Source of the DNA: Alistipes timonensis JC136 | Lineage (GTDB): Bacteria; Bacteroidota; Bacteroidia; Bacteroidales; Rikenellaceae | Assembly (NCBI RefSeq): GCF_900107675.1 | Contig: NZ_FNRI01000001.1 | Coordinates: forward strand, 434,001-498,000 | Length of the DNA: 64,000 nucleotides | Direction: 5' to 3' | In this document: one piece after another, positions 25,394-33,653 of the stretch | Layout: each line of letters opens with the position of its first letter | How positions within the stretch are numbered: the first letter of the stretch is position 1 | Translations under genes and position numbers: made by a program | The notes under the pieces: model-generated | The model's database searches: none | Told to the model about the DNA's origin: nothing | The model's input: the letters and a program-made list of their open reading frames with translations, nothing else

Positions 25394-27034
25394 TTATGCC
25401 TTGCGCCGCTCTATCTCGCTGATATTGTCGATCTTCTTTTTCCGGAGGAAGCCGTAGACGCCGTCGAGGTGCTCGGTGACGCGACCGTGGGAAAATTCGT
25501 AAATCTTGTGCGTCAGCCCGTCCAGGAAATCGCGGTCGTGGGAGACGACAATCAACGTTCCGTCGAAAGCGATCAGCGCCTCTTTGAGAATCTCCTTGGT
25601 TTTCAGGTCGAGGTGGTTCGTCGGCTCGTCGAGGATCAGCAGGTTGACCGGTTCCAACAATAGTTTAATCATCGCCAGACGCGTTCGTTCGCCGCCCGAG
25701 AGCACTTTGACCAGTTTTTCGCTGGCCTCCTTGCCGAACATGAACGCTCCGAGGATATCGCGGATGCGGGTCCGGATATCCCCCACGGCGATGTCGTCGA
25801 TGGTTTTGAAGACGGTGATCGTCTCGTCGAGCCCTGATGCCTCGTTCTGCGCGAAGTAGCCGATTTTGACGTTGTGCCCGATCTGTACCGACCCTTCGAA
25901 ATCAATCTGTCCCATGATGGCTTTGACCATCGTCGATTTGCCTTCGCCGTTACGCCCCACAAAAGCCACTTTGTCGCCACGCTCGACGGTTATCGAGACG
26001 TCGCTGAAAACCCGGTGATCGCCGTAGGCCTTGCCCAGCTCCGAAGTGATGACCGGATAGGCTCCCGAGCGCGGCGCGGGTGGAAAACGGAGGTTCAGGG
26101 CCGATGTATCCTCTTCATCCACCTCGATAATATCCAGTTTTTCGAGCATCCGCACGCGCGACTGCACCTGGTTGGTCTTCGAATAGGTGCCTTTGAACCG
26201 CTCGATAAACTCCCGGTTCTCGGCGATCATCTTCTGCTGGTTTTCATAGGCCGCCTGCTGCTGCTCGCGGCGCTCCTTACGCAGTTCCAGATAGTGCGAG
26301 TAGTTGACTTTGTAATCGTAGATGCGTCCGCGCATGATCTCGATCGTGCGCGTGGTGATGTGGTCGACGAAGGCTTTGTCATGGGAAATGACCATCACGG
26401 CCTTGGCGTTGTTCATCAGAAAATCCTCCAGCCATTCGATCGATTCGATGTCGAGGTGGTTCGTCGGCTCGTCCAACAGCAGCAGGTCGGGTTTCTGCAA
26501 CAGCAGTTTGGCCAGCTCGATGCGCATACGCCATCCGCCCGAGAACTCGGAGGTCTGCCGCGTAAAGTCCGAGCGCTCGAAGCCCAGTCCTAGGAGGATG
26601 CGCTCTACATCTTCCTGGTAATTGGTGAGGTCCACGGCATAGAATTTCTCGGAAATGGCCGTCACCTCCTCGATCAGGCGCATGTACGACTCGCTTTCGT
26701 AGTCGGTGCGGGTCGTGAGCTGTTCGTTGAGCGATGCAATCCGCCGTTCGATCTCGAACAGGTGTTCGAAAGCCCGTGATGCCTCCTCGACGAGTGTCCG
26801 ACCATCCTCCACGGTGAGATGCTGAGGCAGGTAACCCACTTTACCGCCCTCGCCGATAGTCACACGGCCGCGTGTGGCCGAACGCACCCCGGCGATAATC
26901 TTCAGCAGGGTCGACTTGCCGGCTCCGTTCTTTCCCATCAGGGCGATCCGGTCCTTGTCACCGATGGTGAAAGAGATGTCTTTGAAAAGTGTCGTGCCGC
27001 TGAACTCTACGGTCAGGGAGTCTATTGAAATCAT
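25394..27034 (-). CDS. ABC-F family ATPase
   Basis: The 546-residue protein has two ABC domains and no membrane segments: Walker A GKNGAGKST near residue 35 and GRNGEGKST near 350, signature SGGWRMRIELAKLLL near 165 and SGGERTRLAMIKLLL near 445, and two LLLDEPTNHLD/LILDEPTNHLD motifs. The interdomain linker is long and charged (residues about 240-310), as in YheS/Uup-type ABC-F proteins that act on ribosomes. It differs from the EttA copy at 9153. Nothing marks it as an antibiotic-resistance factor. Its promoter lies in a repeat shared with fabG. Confidence 0.9.
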   Translation of the reverse strand: MISIDSLTVEFSGTTLFKDISFTIGDKDRIALMGKNGAGKSTLLKIIAGVRSATRGRVTIGEGGKVGYLPQHLTVEDGRTLVEEASRAFEHLFEIERRIASLNEQLTTRTDYESESYMRLIEEVTAISEKFYAVDLTNYQEDVERILLGLGFERSDFTRQTSEFSGGWRMRIELAKLLLQKPDLLLLDEPTNHLDIESIEWLEDFLMNNAKAVMVISHDKAFVDHITTRTIEIMRGRIYDYKVNYSHYLELRKERREQQQAAYENQQKMIAENREFIERFKGTYSKTNQVQSRVRMLEKLDIIEVDEEDTSALNLRFPPAPRSGAYPVITSELGKAYGDHRVFSDVSITVERGDKVAFVGRNGEGKSTMVKAIMGQIDFEGSVQIGHNVKIGYFAQNEASGLDETITVFKTIDDIAVGDIRTRIRDILGAFMFGKEASEKLVKVLSGGERTRLAMIKLLLEPVNLLILDEPTNHLDLKTKEILKEALIAFDGTLIVVSHDRDFLDGLTHKIYEFSHGRVTEHLDGVYGFLRKKKIDNISEIERRKA

Positions 27035-27055
27035 AAATTATTGCAGATTGAGCGG

Positions 27056-27137
27056 CAAAGATACGAAAAGTCGAGAGCAGAAGCAAACGCCTGTTCGATT
27101 ATGCCGAGCGGGAGTATCTAAGGCGAAGCCAAAGATA
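27056..27137 (-). repeat. Promoter-bearing repeat unit upstream of the ABC-F gene (two TATCTTTG boxes)
   Basis: On the minus strand, TATCTTTG boxes at 27137-27130 and 27063-27056 are 74 bp apart. The first 23 bases (27137-27115) are identical to 41819-41841 upstream of fabG. Both copies also share a GCTCGG block and a CTCTCG-CTT stretch before the second box. The inner box is about 22 bp before the ABC-F ATG at 27034 and is the probable promoter. Confidence 0.75.
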
Positions 27138-27139
27138 CG

Positions 27140-27167
27140 AAAAAGCCGCTTCGCTCTCCGAAGCGGC
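27140..27167 (-). terminator. Terminator of the minus-strand dnaN-rex operon
   Basis: GCCGCTTCG (27145-27153) pairs with CGAAGCGGC (27159-27167). On the minus strand it is followed by TTTTT. It ends the operon after the thioesterase gene and directly precedes the ABC-F promoter repeat. Confidence 0.82.
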
Positions 27168-27195
27168 ATGAAAAACAGACCCGAAACAGACCGTC

Positions 27196-27606
27196 TTATT
27201 CGGCCCAGTCCTTTCGGATCAGGTCGAGGAACCATTCGGGACAGCGGCAGGGACGGCGCGAATCGCTGTGAATGAATCCCAACTGGGTCATCCCCGTATT
27301 CAGCAGGTCGCCCTGCTCGTTGAAAATCTCGTAGTAGAAATTGATGCGCGTCGAAGGAATTTCCCGCAATGAGATGCGCACCGTAAGCAGTTCGTCGAAA
27401 TAGGCCGGCTTGCGGTATTTGGACTGCACTTCGAGGATCGGCATCATGATGCCCCGCCGCTCGACTTCGGCGAACGACATGCCCAGCGCGCGCAGGAATT
27501 CGCTGCGGGCGGCTTCGTAGTAGCAAATGTAGTTCGAATGGTGGCAGATGGCCATCTGGTCGGTGTGCTTGTACCACACCCGTATCTGACAATCGTGGCT
27601 TAACAT
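27196..27606 (-). CDS. Acyl-CoA thioesterase, YbgC-type hotdog fold
   Basis: The 136-residue single-domain hotdog protein shows the 4HBT pattern: VWYKHTDQMAICHHSNYICYYEAARSEFLRALG at about residues 10-42, with Asp16 in the catalytic position. It probably hydrolyses acyl-CoA or acyl-ACP thioesters. The usual YxDTDxxGxVYHxxY motif is slightly altered, with a His in place of the Tyr before the catalytic His. It is the last gene of the operon, separated from ribF by 54 bp that follow a REP-like element. Confidence 0.85.
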   Translation of the reverse strand: MLSHDCQIRVWYKHTDQMAICHHSNYICYYEAARSEFLRALGMSFAEVERRGIMMPILEVQSKYRKPAYFDELLTVRISLREIPSTRINFYYEIFNEQGDLLNTGMTQLGFIHSDSRRPCRCPEWFLDLIRKDWAE

Positions 27607-27660
27607 GTTTTCCTTATTTATTTGTTTTCAGTTTGGCAACGCAGGTCAGGATCAATCGCC

Positions 27661-27700
27661 CTAAAGCCCGCTTTTTAAGCGGACGCCTCTTAGGCGGGCG
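27661..27700. repeat. Composite REP-like hairpin forming the 3' end of ribF
   Basis: Two hairpins lie side by side: CCGCTT-TTT-AAGCGG (27668-27682) and CGCCT-CTT-AGGCG (27684-27696), with the family's CTAAA flank at 27661. On the minus strand the element encodes the last 10-12 residues of the RibF-like protein and its TAG stop. Confidence 0.75.
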
Positions 27701-28251
27701 GCTTCCTCGGTCTTTCCCTCTTCCAGCAGCCGGCGGATCAGCGTCGAACTGACGCGCACGCCGTCGACCGTGCACGGCCCCACTTTCACGACTTTCAAAG
27801 GGCCCGTCGCCGCAAGCGCGTCGCAGTCGACCCGGTCGTGGCCGAAGCGGTGGTTATAGCCTGCGACGAGTGTCTCGGCGCCGACCTTTCCAATCAGGTA
27901 CTCCTCGACGAACTCTGCGCCTGTCAGGGCGCTGAAAGCCCGGTCGAAAGGGATGACGATCACATTGTCCACGCCCAAATCCCCGAGCAGGGCGATCTTC
28001 TCGTCGAGGGTCGTCAGCAGTCGCAACCCCTCGCCACGGCCGAGCGTGATGCGCGGATGCGGTTCGAACGTCAGCACGATGCTCTCTCCCCCTGCGGCGC
28101 GGGCTTCGGCCACGAGCCGCTCGATCAGCGCCCGGTGCCCCCGGTGCACGCCGTCGTAGGAGCCGACGGTCACGGCCGGATGGACGAAGTGCGGAAGTGC
28201 GTCAAAACCGTGAAATACCCGTATACCGTTCCGTTGTTTCGTTTCAGGCAT
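27661..28251 (-). CDS. FAD synthetase-domain protein (RibF without riboflavin kinase domain)
   Basis: The 196-residue protein contains only the N-terminal adenylyltransferase domain of RibF: GSYDGVHRGHR at residues 30-40 (nucleotide-binding HxGH), FEPHPRITLG near 62-71, GYNHRFG near 131-137 and SSTLIRRLL at 168-175. Typical RibF is about 300 residues and continues with a riboflavin kinase domain. Here the frame ends just where that domain would begin, inside a REP-like element that codes for the last residues (ARLRGVRLKSGL). It is either a natural FAD-synthetase-only protein or a truncation. It overlaps rex by 8 bp. Confidence 0.85.
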   Translation of the reverse strand: MPETKQRNGIRVFHGFDALPHFVHPAVTVGSYDGVHRGHRALIERLVAEARAAGGESIVLTFEPHPRITLGRGEGLRLLTTLDEKIALLGDLGVDNVIVIPFDRAFSALTGAEFVEEYLIGKVGAETLVAGYNHRFGHDRVDCDALAATGPLKVVKVGPCTVDGVRVSSTLIRRLLEEGKTEEAARLRGVRLKSGL

Positions 28252-28894
28252 TGCTGATCTCCTCGTTCTCCTTGACGAAATAGGCGACTTTTTCCAGCAG
28301 CGTCGTAATGTCGTAGTTCTCGACGATGATTCCCTGCGGGAAATTCAGCGGCGTGGAGGTGAAGTTCAGCACGCCCTTGATGCCGGCGTTGATGATCGGC
28401 AGCACGAGCGTCGGGGCCACCTTCGTCGGCGATGAGACGATGACGATCGAGATGTCCTTGTCCTCGACCACCTCCTCGAACGTGTCCATGTGGTAGCACG
28501 GGATGCCGTCGATGGTCTTGCCGACCTTCTCGGGGTCGACATCGAACGCTGCGGTGATCTTCAGTTTGAGGCCCTTGCCGTTGAAATACTTGGTGATGGC
28601 CTGTCCCAGGTGACCCATACCCAGCACCGCGATATTCATTGGCGAAGGACTGTCGAGGATCCGGCTGATATATTCGATCAATACCTGCACGTCGTAGCCT
28701 TTCTTCGTGTCGCTCGAGAAGCCGATCAGCATCAGGTCTCGGCGCACCTGCACGGCCGTAATGCCGTGAATGCCGGCCAGCACGTGTGAAAAGATGTGCG
28801 TAATGCCCTGCTTGTGGCTGGCGAGCAGCGTGCGGCGGTATTCGCTCAGGCGCTCGATGGTTTTCTCGGGGATCGTATTGGTCAGAGTTGCCAT
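28244..28894 (-). CDS. rex: Redox-sensing transcriptional repressor Rex
   Basis: From the ATG at 28894 the product is 216 residues. A winged-helix DNA-binding domain occupies about residues 1-75, with VRRDLMLIGFSSDTKKGYDV as its core. It is followed by a Rossmann domain with GMGHLGQAI near residue 90 that binds NADH/NAD+. Rex represses fermentation and respiration genes and releases DNA when NADH is high. An in-frame TTG at 28909 would overlap the preceding stop, so the ATG 7 bp after the LysM gene is preferred. I found no obvious Rex operator (TTGTGAAnnnnnnTTCACAA) in the window. Confidence 0.94.
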   Translation of the reverse strand: MATLTNTIPEKTIERLSEYRRTLLASHKQGITHIFSHVLAGIHGITAVQVRRDLMLIGFSSDTKKGYDVQVLIEYISRILDSPSPMNIAVLGMGHLGQAITKYFNGKGLKLKITAAFDVDPEKVGKTIDGIPCYHMDTFEEVVEDKDISIVIVSSPTKVAPTLVLPIINAGIKGVLNFTSTPLNFPQGIIVENYDITTLLEKVAYFVKENEEISNA

Positions 28895-28901
28895 GATTCT
28901 G

Positions 28902-30728
28902 CTATTCAATGGTTATCGTGAAGTCACTGTTGTAGTTGACGCGCATCCAGTTGCGGTTGATGTGGTTCTCGCGTCCCTCACCCTGGCCGAACCGGTACAC
29001 GGTCTGCAACGGCGCATAGCGGCGGTCTTCGAGGTCGTACTCGATATCGCCGTACATGGCCGGGGCGAAGATCACGGCTGTGTCGTAACCCCGGTAGGAG
29101 TAGAGCGTCGGCAGTGCTCCGAACGCCCGGATGTAGGCGCTGTCGAATGTCCGCACAATCTCGGAATCACGCTTGGCGTGGTAAGCCGAGAAGAAGACCA
29201 CGCGGTCCTTGAAGTAGATGGCACGGTCGATAGTGTTGAACCGGTTCCAGCGCGGGTTGCCCAGCACCACGAAACGGGGCGCCGTGCGTCCGCGGCTCGT
29301 GATGCTCGTATCGGCAGACGCCAGGGCCGCAAGGATGCGCTCTACGTCGACACTGTTGTCCGAGAGGATGATGAAAACATTGTCCTGCCCGTTCTCCAAC
29401 AGCGGCGTGAGGTCGCTCGGGCTGTTCGACGAGCGCACCGTCGGATGCTCATACTTATAGGTGTACCGGGAATATTCCGAATCCCCCAGCAACGCCAGTA
29501 TCTCGCGTTCGAACTCCTTGTCGGTCGATGCGGTGTAGATCAGCGTCACACGCTTGCCGCCGTCCACCAGATCCCCCGCTTTCTCATATTTGAGCGACGG
29601 ATCGGGAGCCAACTGGAACAGCACGTCGCTGTTATGGTCGGCGATATGGGCCAGCGGCGATACCACAGGCACCTTTTTCTCCTCGGCGAAGCGAATCACC
29701 GGAGCGAGTCCCTCTTCATAGATCGGGCCGATAATCAGGTCCGATTTGCGGAACGCCTCGTCCCGCTCGACGATCTCGCGGATGCGGGCCGTATCGCGGG
29801 CCGTGTTGTAGAGATGGACGTTCACCGAGATGCCCTGCCGGATCTTAATGCTGTCAATCCCCAGCAGGAAACCCTGGTAGAACTCCAGGTAGTTGCCGTT
29901 GGCCTCGCCGCCCGTAGCAATGGGCAACAGCAGCGCCACATTGAGCGGCTCGCTGCGGCGCAAGGCCCGGAATTCGATAGGAATGGCCTGCGGTTCCGCA
30001 GCGACCACGCTGTCCCGGTGCAGGCTGTCGGCAACTTCCGCCGTCACGGCGCCGTCCAACTGCGGGATTTTGATCATCGCTCCGGCCTTGAGATCCGCGG
30101 GTTTCAGCCCGCCGTTGAGCTGGCTGAGTTCGGTCTCGGAGATTCCGAAACGCCGCGAGAGCGAATAAAACGTCTCGCCCGGGTGGACGATATGATATGC
30201 CGTGCCCTCGTCGGCGACGCTGTTCAGCGATTGGCGGTACTCCTCCCACTGCTCTTTAGTCCCGGCTTCGTCCTCCGATCCGATCTGCTTCTTGCGGATC
30301 AGAATGCGCTCCCCGAGGCGCATGTGCAGCGGATCGAGGTTGGGATTGTCTTCCAGGATGGTCTTCACGGGAATTTCATACTGCCGCGAGATGGCGTAAA
30401 GCGTCTCGCCCTTCGACACGAAATGGAAATCGAAGGTCTTGCGCAGCTTTTTATCCGACTTCGGCTCGGGAACATCGCTCACAAAAGGAATCTTGATGTT
30501 CTCGGCCGTCTTCAGCCCGCGGGCGATCGAGGGATTGTTCTCTAAGATCACCTTTTCGCCCACGCCGTAGGTCTTCGAGAGCCCGTAGAGCGTTTCGCCC
30601 GGCTGGACGGTATGGATGTAGAACTTCGAGCCGTTGATGTAGACGATCGTTCCGGACTTCTCCGCCGCAAAAGCGCAGAGGGCCCACACGATCATCAGGG
30701 CTGTGGCACAGAGTTGTTTCATCGTCAT
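28902..30728 (-). CDS. Exported protein with three LysM domains and a type-1 periplasmic-binding fold
   Basis: The 608-residue product has a signal peptide (cleavage at CAFA/A near residue 21) and three LysM repeats at about residues 37-82, 101-147 and 177-223, each with an H/F-x-V-x-x-GET-x-Y-x-x-S-x-x-x-G core. A large periplasmic-binding-like domain (about 260-600) follows, with LNVALLLPIATGG and FYQGFLLGIDSI. LysM binds peptidoglycan. Stand-alone binding-protein folds also occur in LpoA, an activator of peptidoglycan synthase PBP1A, so a cell-wall regulatory role is plausible but unproven. There is no ABC transporter nearby. It overlaps the exonuclease gene by 4 bp (ATGA). Confidence 0.85.
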   Translation of the reverse strand: MTMKQLCATALMIVWALCAFAAEKSGTIVYINGSKFYIHTVQPGETLYGLSKTYGVGEKVILENNPSIARGLKTAENIKIPFVSDVPEPKSDKKLRKTFDFHFVSKGETLYAISRQYEIPVKTILEDNPNLDPLHMRLGERILIRKKQIGSEDEAGTKEQWEEYRQSLNSVADEGTAYHIVHPGETFYSLSRRFGISETELSQLNGGLKPADLKAGAMIKIPQLDGAVTAEVADSLHRDSVVAAEPQAIPIEFRALRRSEPLNVALLLPIATGGEANGNYLEFYQGFLLGIDSIKIRQGISVNVHLYNTARDTARIREIVERDEAFRKSDLIIGPIYEEGLAPVIRFAEEKKVPVVSPLAHIADHNSDVLFQLAPDPSLKYEKAGDLVDGGKRVTLIYTASTDKEFEREILALLGDSEYSRYTYKYEHPTVRSSNSPSDLTPLLENGQDNVFIILSDNSVDVERILAALASADTSITSRGRTAPRFVVLGNPRWNRFNTIDRAIYFKDRVVFFSAYHAKRDSEIVRTFDSAYIRAFGALPTLYSYRGYDTAVIFAPAMYGDIEYDLEDRRYAPLQTVYRFGQGEGRENHINRNWMRVNYNSDFTITIE

Positions 30729-31492
30729 TTCAGTTTATCGCGCATCCGGATTTCGGTGATGACCTTCTTGGTGTAGAGCGGGAAATCGCCGTTCATCATC
30801 CACGCGTAGTAGCTGGGCTCGATGCGGAACACTTCGGCCACCGAACGTCCCTTGTACTTGCCGAATCCGAAAACTTCCTCGCCCTTTTCGTTGAAGAGAA
30901 TGCGCCCGGCATAGTCCGCCGCCTCGGCGCGGCACGAGTATTCGGCCAACTTGTCGATGTCGTTCTCCAGATCGTCATAACGGTCCAACTGCGCCATCAG
31001 CACTTCGTAGGTAGCCTTCGTGTCGGCCTCGGCCGAGTGGGCGTCCTCGAGGTTCTTGTCGCAGTAGAACTTGTAGGCCGCCACCAGCGTCCGCTGCTCT
31101 TTCTTGTGGAAGATGTTCTGCACGTCGATGAACTTACGGCGCTTGAAATCCACGTCGACACCCGCCCGCAGGAACTCCTCGACCAGCACCGGCAGGTCGA
31201 AGCGGTTCGAGTTGAAACCGCCGAAATCACAGCCGCGGATGAACTGCTCGAGCGACTTGGCGACCTGCGCGAACGTCGGGCAGTCCTTCACATCCTCGTC
31301 CGTGATGCCGTGTACGGCCGTGGCCTCCTCGGGAATGTGCATCTCGGGGTTTATCCGGCGGGTTTTGGTGATCTCCTCGCCGTCGGGCATGACTTTGACC
31401 ATCGAAATTTCGACGATCCGGTCCTTGGCGGTATCTATGCCGGTGGTTTCGAGGTCGAAGAAAATGATCGGGCGTTTGAGGTTTAACTTCAT
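30725..31492 (-). CDS. DnaQ-like 3'-5' exonuclease
   Basis: The 255-residue protein has the DEDDh nuclease fold: IIFFDLETTGID near residues 9-20 (Exo I), FNSNRFDLPVLVEEF near 93-107 (Exo II) and HSAEADTKATYEVL near 152-165 (Exo III with the catalytic His). A C-terminal segment, FGKYKGRSVAEVFRIEPSYYAWMMNGDFP, resembles the small domain found after ExoX-type exonucleases. It may proofread for the polymerase or trim DNA ends. The gene lies 10 bp after dnaN, a context consistent with replication or repair. Confidence 0.88.
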   Translation of the reverse strand: MKLNLKRPIIFFDLETTGIDTAKDRIVEISMVKVMPDGEEITKTRRINPEMHIPEEATAVHGITDEDVKDCPTFAQVAKSLEQFIRGCDFGGFNSNRFDLPVLVEEFLRAGVDVDFKRRKFIDVQNIFHKKEQRTLVAAYKFYCDKNLEDAHSAEADTKATYEVLMAQLDRYDDLENDIDKLAEYSCRAEAADYAGRILFNEKGEEVFGFGKYKGRSVAEVFRIEPSYYAWMMNGDFPLYTKKVITEIRMRDKLK

Positions 31493-31502
31493 CTGACAGC
31501 CG

Positions 31503-32627
31503 TTATGCGTTGATCATCATCGGCATCAGCAGCATCAGCGTCGCGCTGGTCTGCTTGTCGTCGTAAACGGGCTTGAAGACGCCGGCACGGGTTGAATCGG
31601 CCAGCTCCACCACCACCGTCGGGGTCTCCATGTTCGAGAGAATCTCGACCAGGAACGTCGACTTGAAGCCGATCGAGATGGCTTGTCCGTCGTAGCTGCA
31701 CGAGATCGTCTCGTTAGCCGACACCGAGAAGTCGATGTCCTGGGCCGTGAGGTTGATCTGGTTGCCGGAGATGTCCATACGGATAAGGTTTGTCGTGGGA
31801 TTCGAGCAGACAGCCACGCGCTTGATGCCGTTGACCAGTTCGATGCGGTCCACCAACACCTTGTTGGGGTTGTTCGCCGGAATCACGGCATTGTAGTTCG
31901 GATAGTTGCCCTCGATCAGGCGGCACACGAGCGTATGGCTCTTGAGCTTGAACAGGGCGTTCTTCGAATCAAATGCCATCTCGATCGCATCGTCCTCCTT
32001 CAGCAGCACCGACTTCAGCAGGTTGGCGGGCTTCTTGGGAAGGATGAACGAGGCGGTCACCTCGTTTTCGGTCTCGGCCTCGTATTTCACGAGTTTATGC
32101 GCATCGGTACCCACGAATGTCAGTACATTAGGGGCCAGGTTGATATAGATGCCGTTCATCACCGGACGCAATTCGTCGTCCGCCGTGGCGAAGATGGTCT
32201 TGTTGATGCCGTTCACGAGCGTGTCGACGTTCAGGCTGAGCTCCTTTTTCTCGGCACTGAGCACCGGTACGGCGGGATAGCTTATGGCGCTGGCGCCGGG
32301 GATCGAAAGCGAACCGCTCTTCCAGTTGATCGTGATTTCCCAGTTCTTGTCGTTGACCTCGATGGTCAGCGGCAGTTCGGGGAACTCCTTCAGGGAGTCG
32401 AGCATCAGTTTGGCCGGCGCGGCGATCGTACCTTCGCGCTCCACGCTGTCCACCTCGATCTGTCCGACGAGCGTCGTTTCGAGGTCCGACGTGGTGACCT
32501 GCAGCGTGTTGCCGCTGAGTTCCAAAAGGAAGTAGTCCAGGATAGGCAGCGTGTTCTTATTGCTGATAACCTTGCCGGTGGTAGCCAGCAGCGAAAGCAG
32601 GGCCGAGCTTGATACGGAAAATTTCAT
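31503..32627 (-). CDS. dnaN: DNA polymerase III beta subunit (sliding clamp)
   Basis: The 374-residue protein has the three repeated clamp subdomains. It starts with MKFSVSSSALLSLLATTGKVISNKNTLPIL, shows the SYPAVPV segment near residue 115, and ends with LMLLMPMMINA, the conserved C-terminal PMxx binding-pocket region. It forms a ring on DNA that tethers DnaE and repair enzymes. It is not next to dnaA here but is in an operon with an exonuclease and a nucleoside phosphorylase. Confidence 0.97.
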   Translation of the reverse strand: MKFSVSSSALLSLLATTGKVISNKNTLPILDYFLLELSGNTLQVTTSDLETTLVGQIEVDSVEREGTIAAPAKLMLDSLKEFPELPLTIEVNDKNWEITINWKSGSLSIPGASAISYPAVPVLSAEKKELSLNVDTLVNGINKTIFATADDELRPVMNGIYINLAPNVLTFVGTDAHKLVKYEAETENEVTASFILPKKPANLLKSVLLKEDDAIEMAFDSKNALFKLKSHTLVCRLIEGNYPNYNAVIPANNPNKVLVDRIELVNGIKRVAVCSNPTTNLIRMDISGNQINLTAQDIDFSVSANETISCSYDGQAISIGFKSTFLVEILSNMETPTVVVELADSTRAGVFKPVYDDKQTSATLMLLMPMMINA

Positions 32628-32660
32628 ACGTTTGTCTCTGTTTTTTTCTGTTATGGTTTC

Positions 32661-33539
32661 TTACTCTAAAATTGCCAGTTTGTCGAGGGCCGTTTGAATC
32701 ATCTTCTTCACGAACGGCTTGTAGTCCGTGTTGACGTCCTGCGCGATGCGCTGGGCGATGATCGTACAAATCGTGGCGGCGCGGTGGCCCATCAGGGCTG
32801 CAAGACCCGCCAGCGCCGAACCCTCCATTTCGAAGTTGGTGATGCGGCGGCCTTCGAAGCTGAACGACTCGATCTTCTCGTTCAGGTGTGCGTCATGCGG
32901 TTCGAGACGCACCCAGCGGCCTTGCGGGGCATAGAAGCCCGGGGCGGCGATGGTGATGCCCTCGCGCGTGACGTCGCTGAAATGCTCGAACAGCGTCTTG
33001 TCGGCATTGACGAAATAGGGACGCGGCATCTTCTCGTACCAGCCCGTGTGCTTCACGAAAGCCTCCTCGAGCGCCAGGTCGCAGACTCCGTCGCGGCCCT
33101 TGTAGTAGCTCAGCAGGCCGTCGAAACCGCACGAGGTGCGCGAAAAGACGAACTCGCCGACTTTGATGTCGGGCTGAATGGCGCCCGACGTGCCGAGGCG
33201 TACCAGCGTCAACTGCTTCTTCACGGCCTTCTCCTGCCGCGTGGCGAAATCGACGTTGGCCAGCGCATCGAGCTCCGTGACGCAGATGTCGATGTTGCCG
33301 ATGCCGATGCCGGTCGAGAGGACCGTCATGCGCTTGCCCTTATAGGTACCCGTCACGGTTTTGAACTCGCGGTTCTCGACCTCGCACTCCTTTTTGTCGA
33401 AAAATCCGGCCACGAGCGCCACGCGGCCGGGATCGCCGACCAGTATCACGGTGTCGGCAAGTTGTCCGGGATGCAGGTGCAGGTGGAATATCGAACCGTC
33501 GTCGTTGATAATCAATTCGGAAGCGGGGATCGTTCTCAT
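32661..33539 (-). CDS. Nucleoside phosphorylase (uridine phosphorylase-like)
   Basis: The 292-residue enzyme has the PNP/UDP phosphorylase fold: VILVGDPGRVALVAGFFD near residues 30-47 (phosphate-binding GDPxR), STGIGIGNIDICVTEL near 75-90, RLGTSGAIQPDI near 113-124, and TNFEMEGSALAGLAALMGH near 228-246 (ribose-binding Glu-Met-Glu). It cleaves nucleosides with phosphate to base and ribose 1-phosphate. Uridine is the likely substrate class, but this is not certain. It is the first gene of the minus operon, 33 bp before dnaN, and is divergent from glmM. Confidence 0.88.
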   Translation of the reverse strand: MRTIPASELIINDDGSIFHLHLHPGQLADTVILVGDPGRVALVAGFFDKKECEVENREFKTVTGTYKGKRMTVLSTGIGIGNIDICVTELDALANVDFATRQEKAVKKQLTLVRLGTSGAIQPDIKVGEFVFSRTSCGFDGLLSYYKGRDGVCDLALEEAFVKHTGWYEKMPRPYFVNADKTLFEHFSDVTREGITIAAPGFYAPQGRWVRLEPHDAHLNEKIESFSFEGRRITNFEMEGSALAGLAALMGHRAATICTIIAQRIAQDVNTDYKPFVKKMIQTALDKLAILE

Positions 33540-33653
33540 AATAGTGGTTTTTTAATTTCCATAATTGGCATAAAAGTAATATATTTACCTCGAATATCAA
33601 AACTTCGAAGCGAATATTTCATAAATATAAGTATATCCAAAACCGAATAAAAC

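Noticed and set aside
25394..27034. Antibiotic-resistance ABC-F protein
   Set aside because: Nothing in the sequence or context marks resistance; housekeeping ABC-F proteins of this type are widespread.
28770..30545. A 591-codon plus-strand frame opposite the LysM gene
   Set aside because: No recognisable domain; the minus-strand frame has a signal peptide, LysM repeats and fits an operon.
33540..33653. TAnnTTTG promoters for the divergent nucleoside phosphorylase and glmM genes
   Set aside because: Only weak matches (TATATTTA, TACTTTTA) without proper -33 spacing; promoters must exist here but cannot be placed with confidence.
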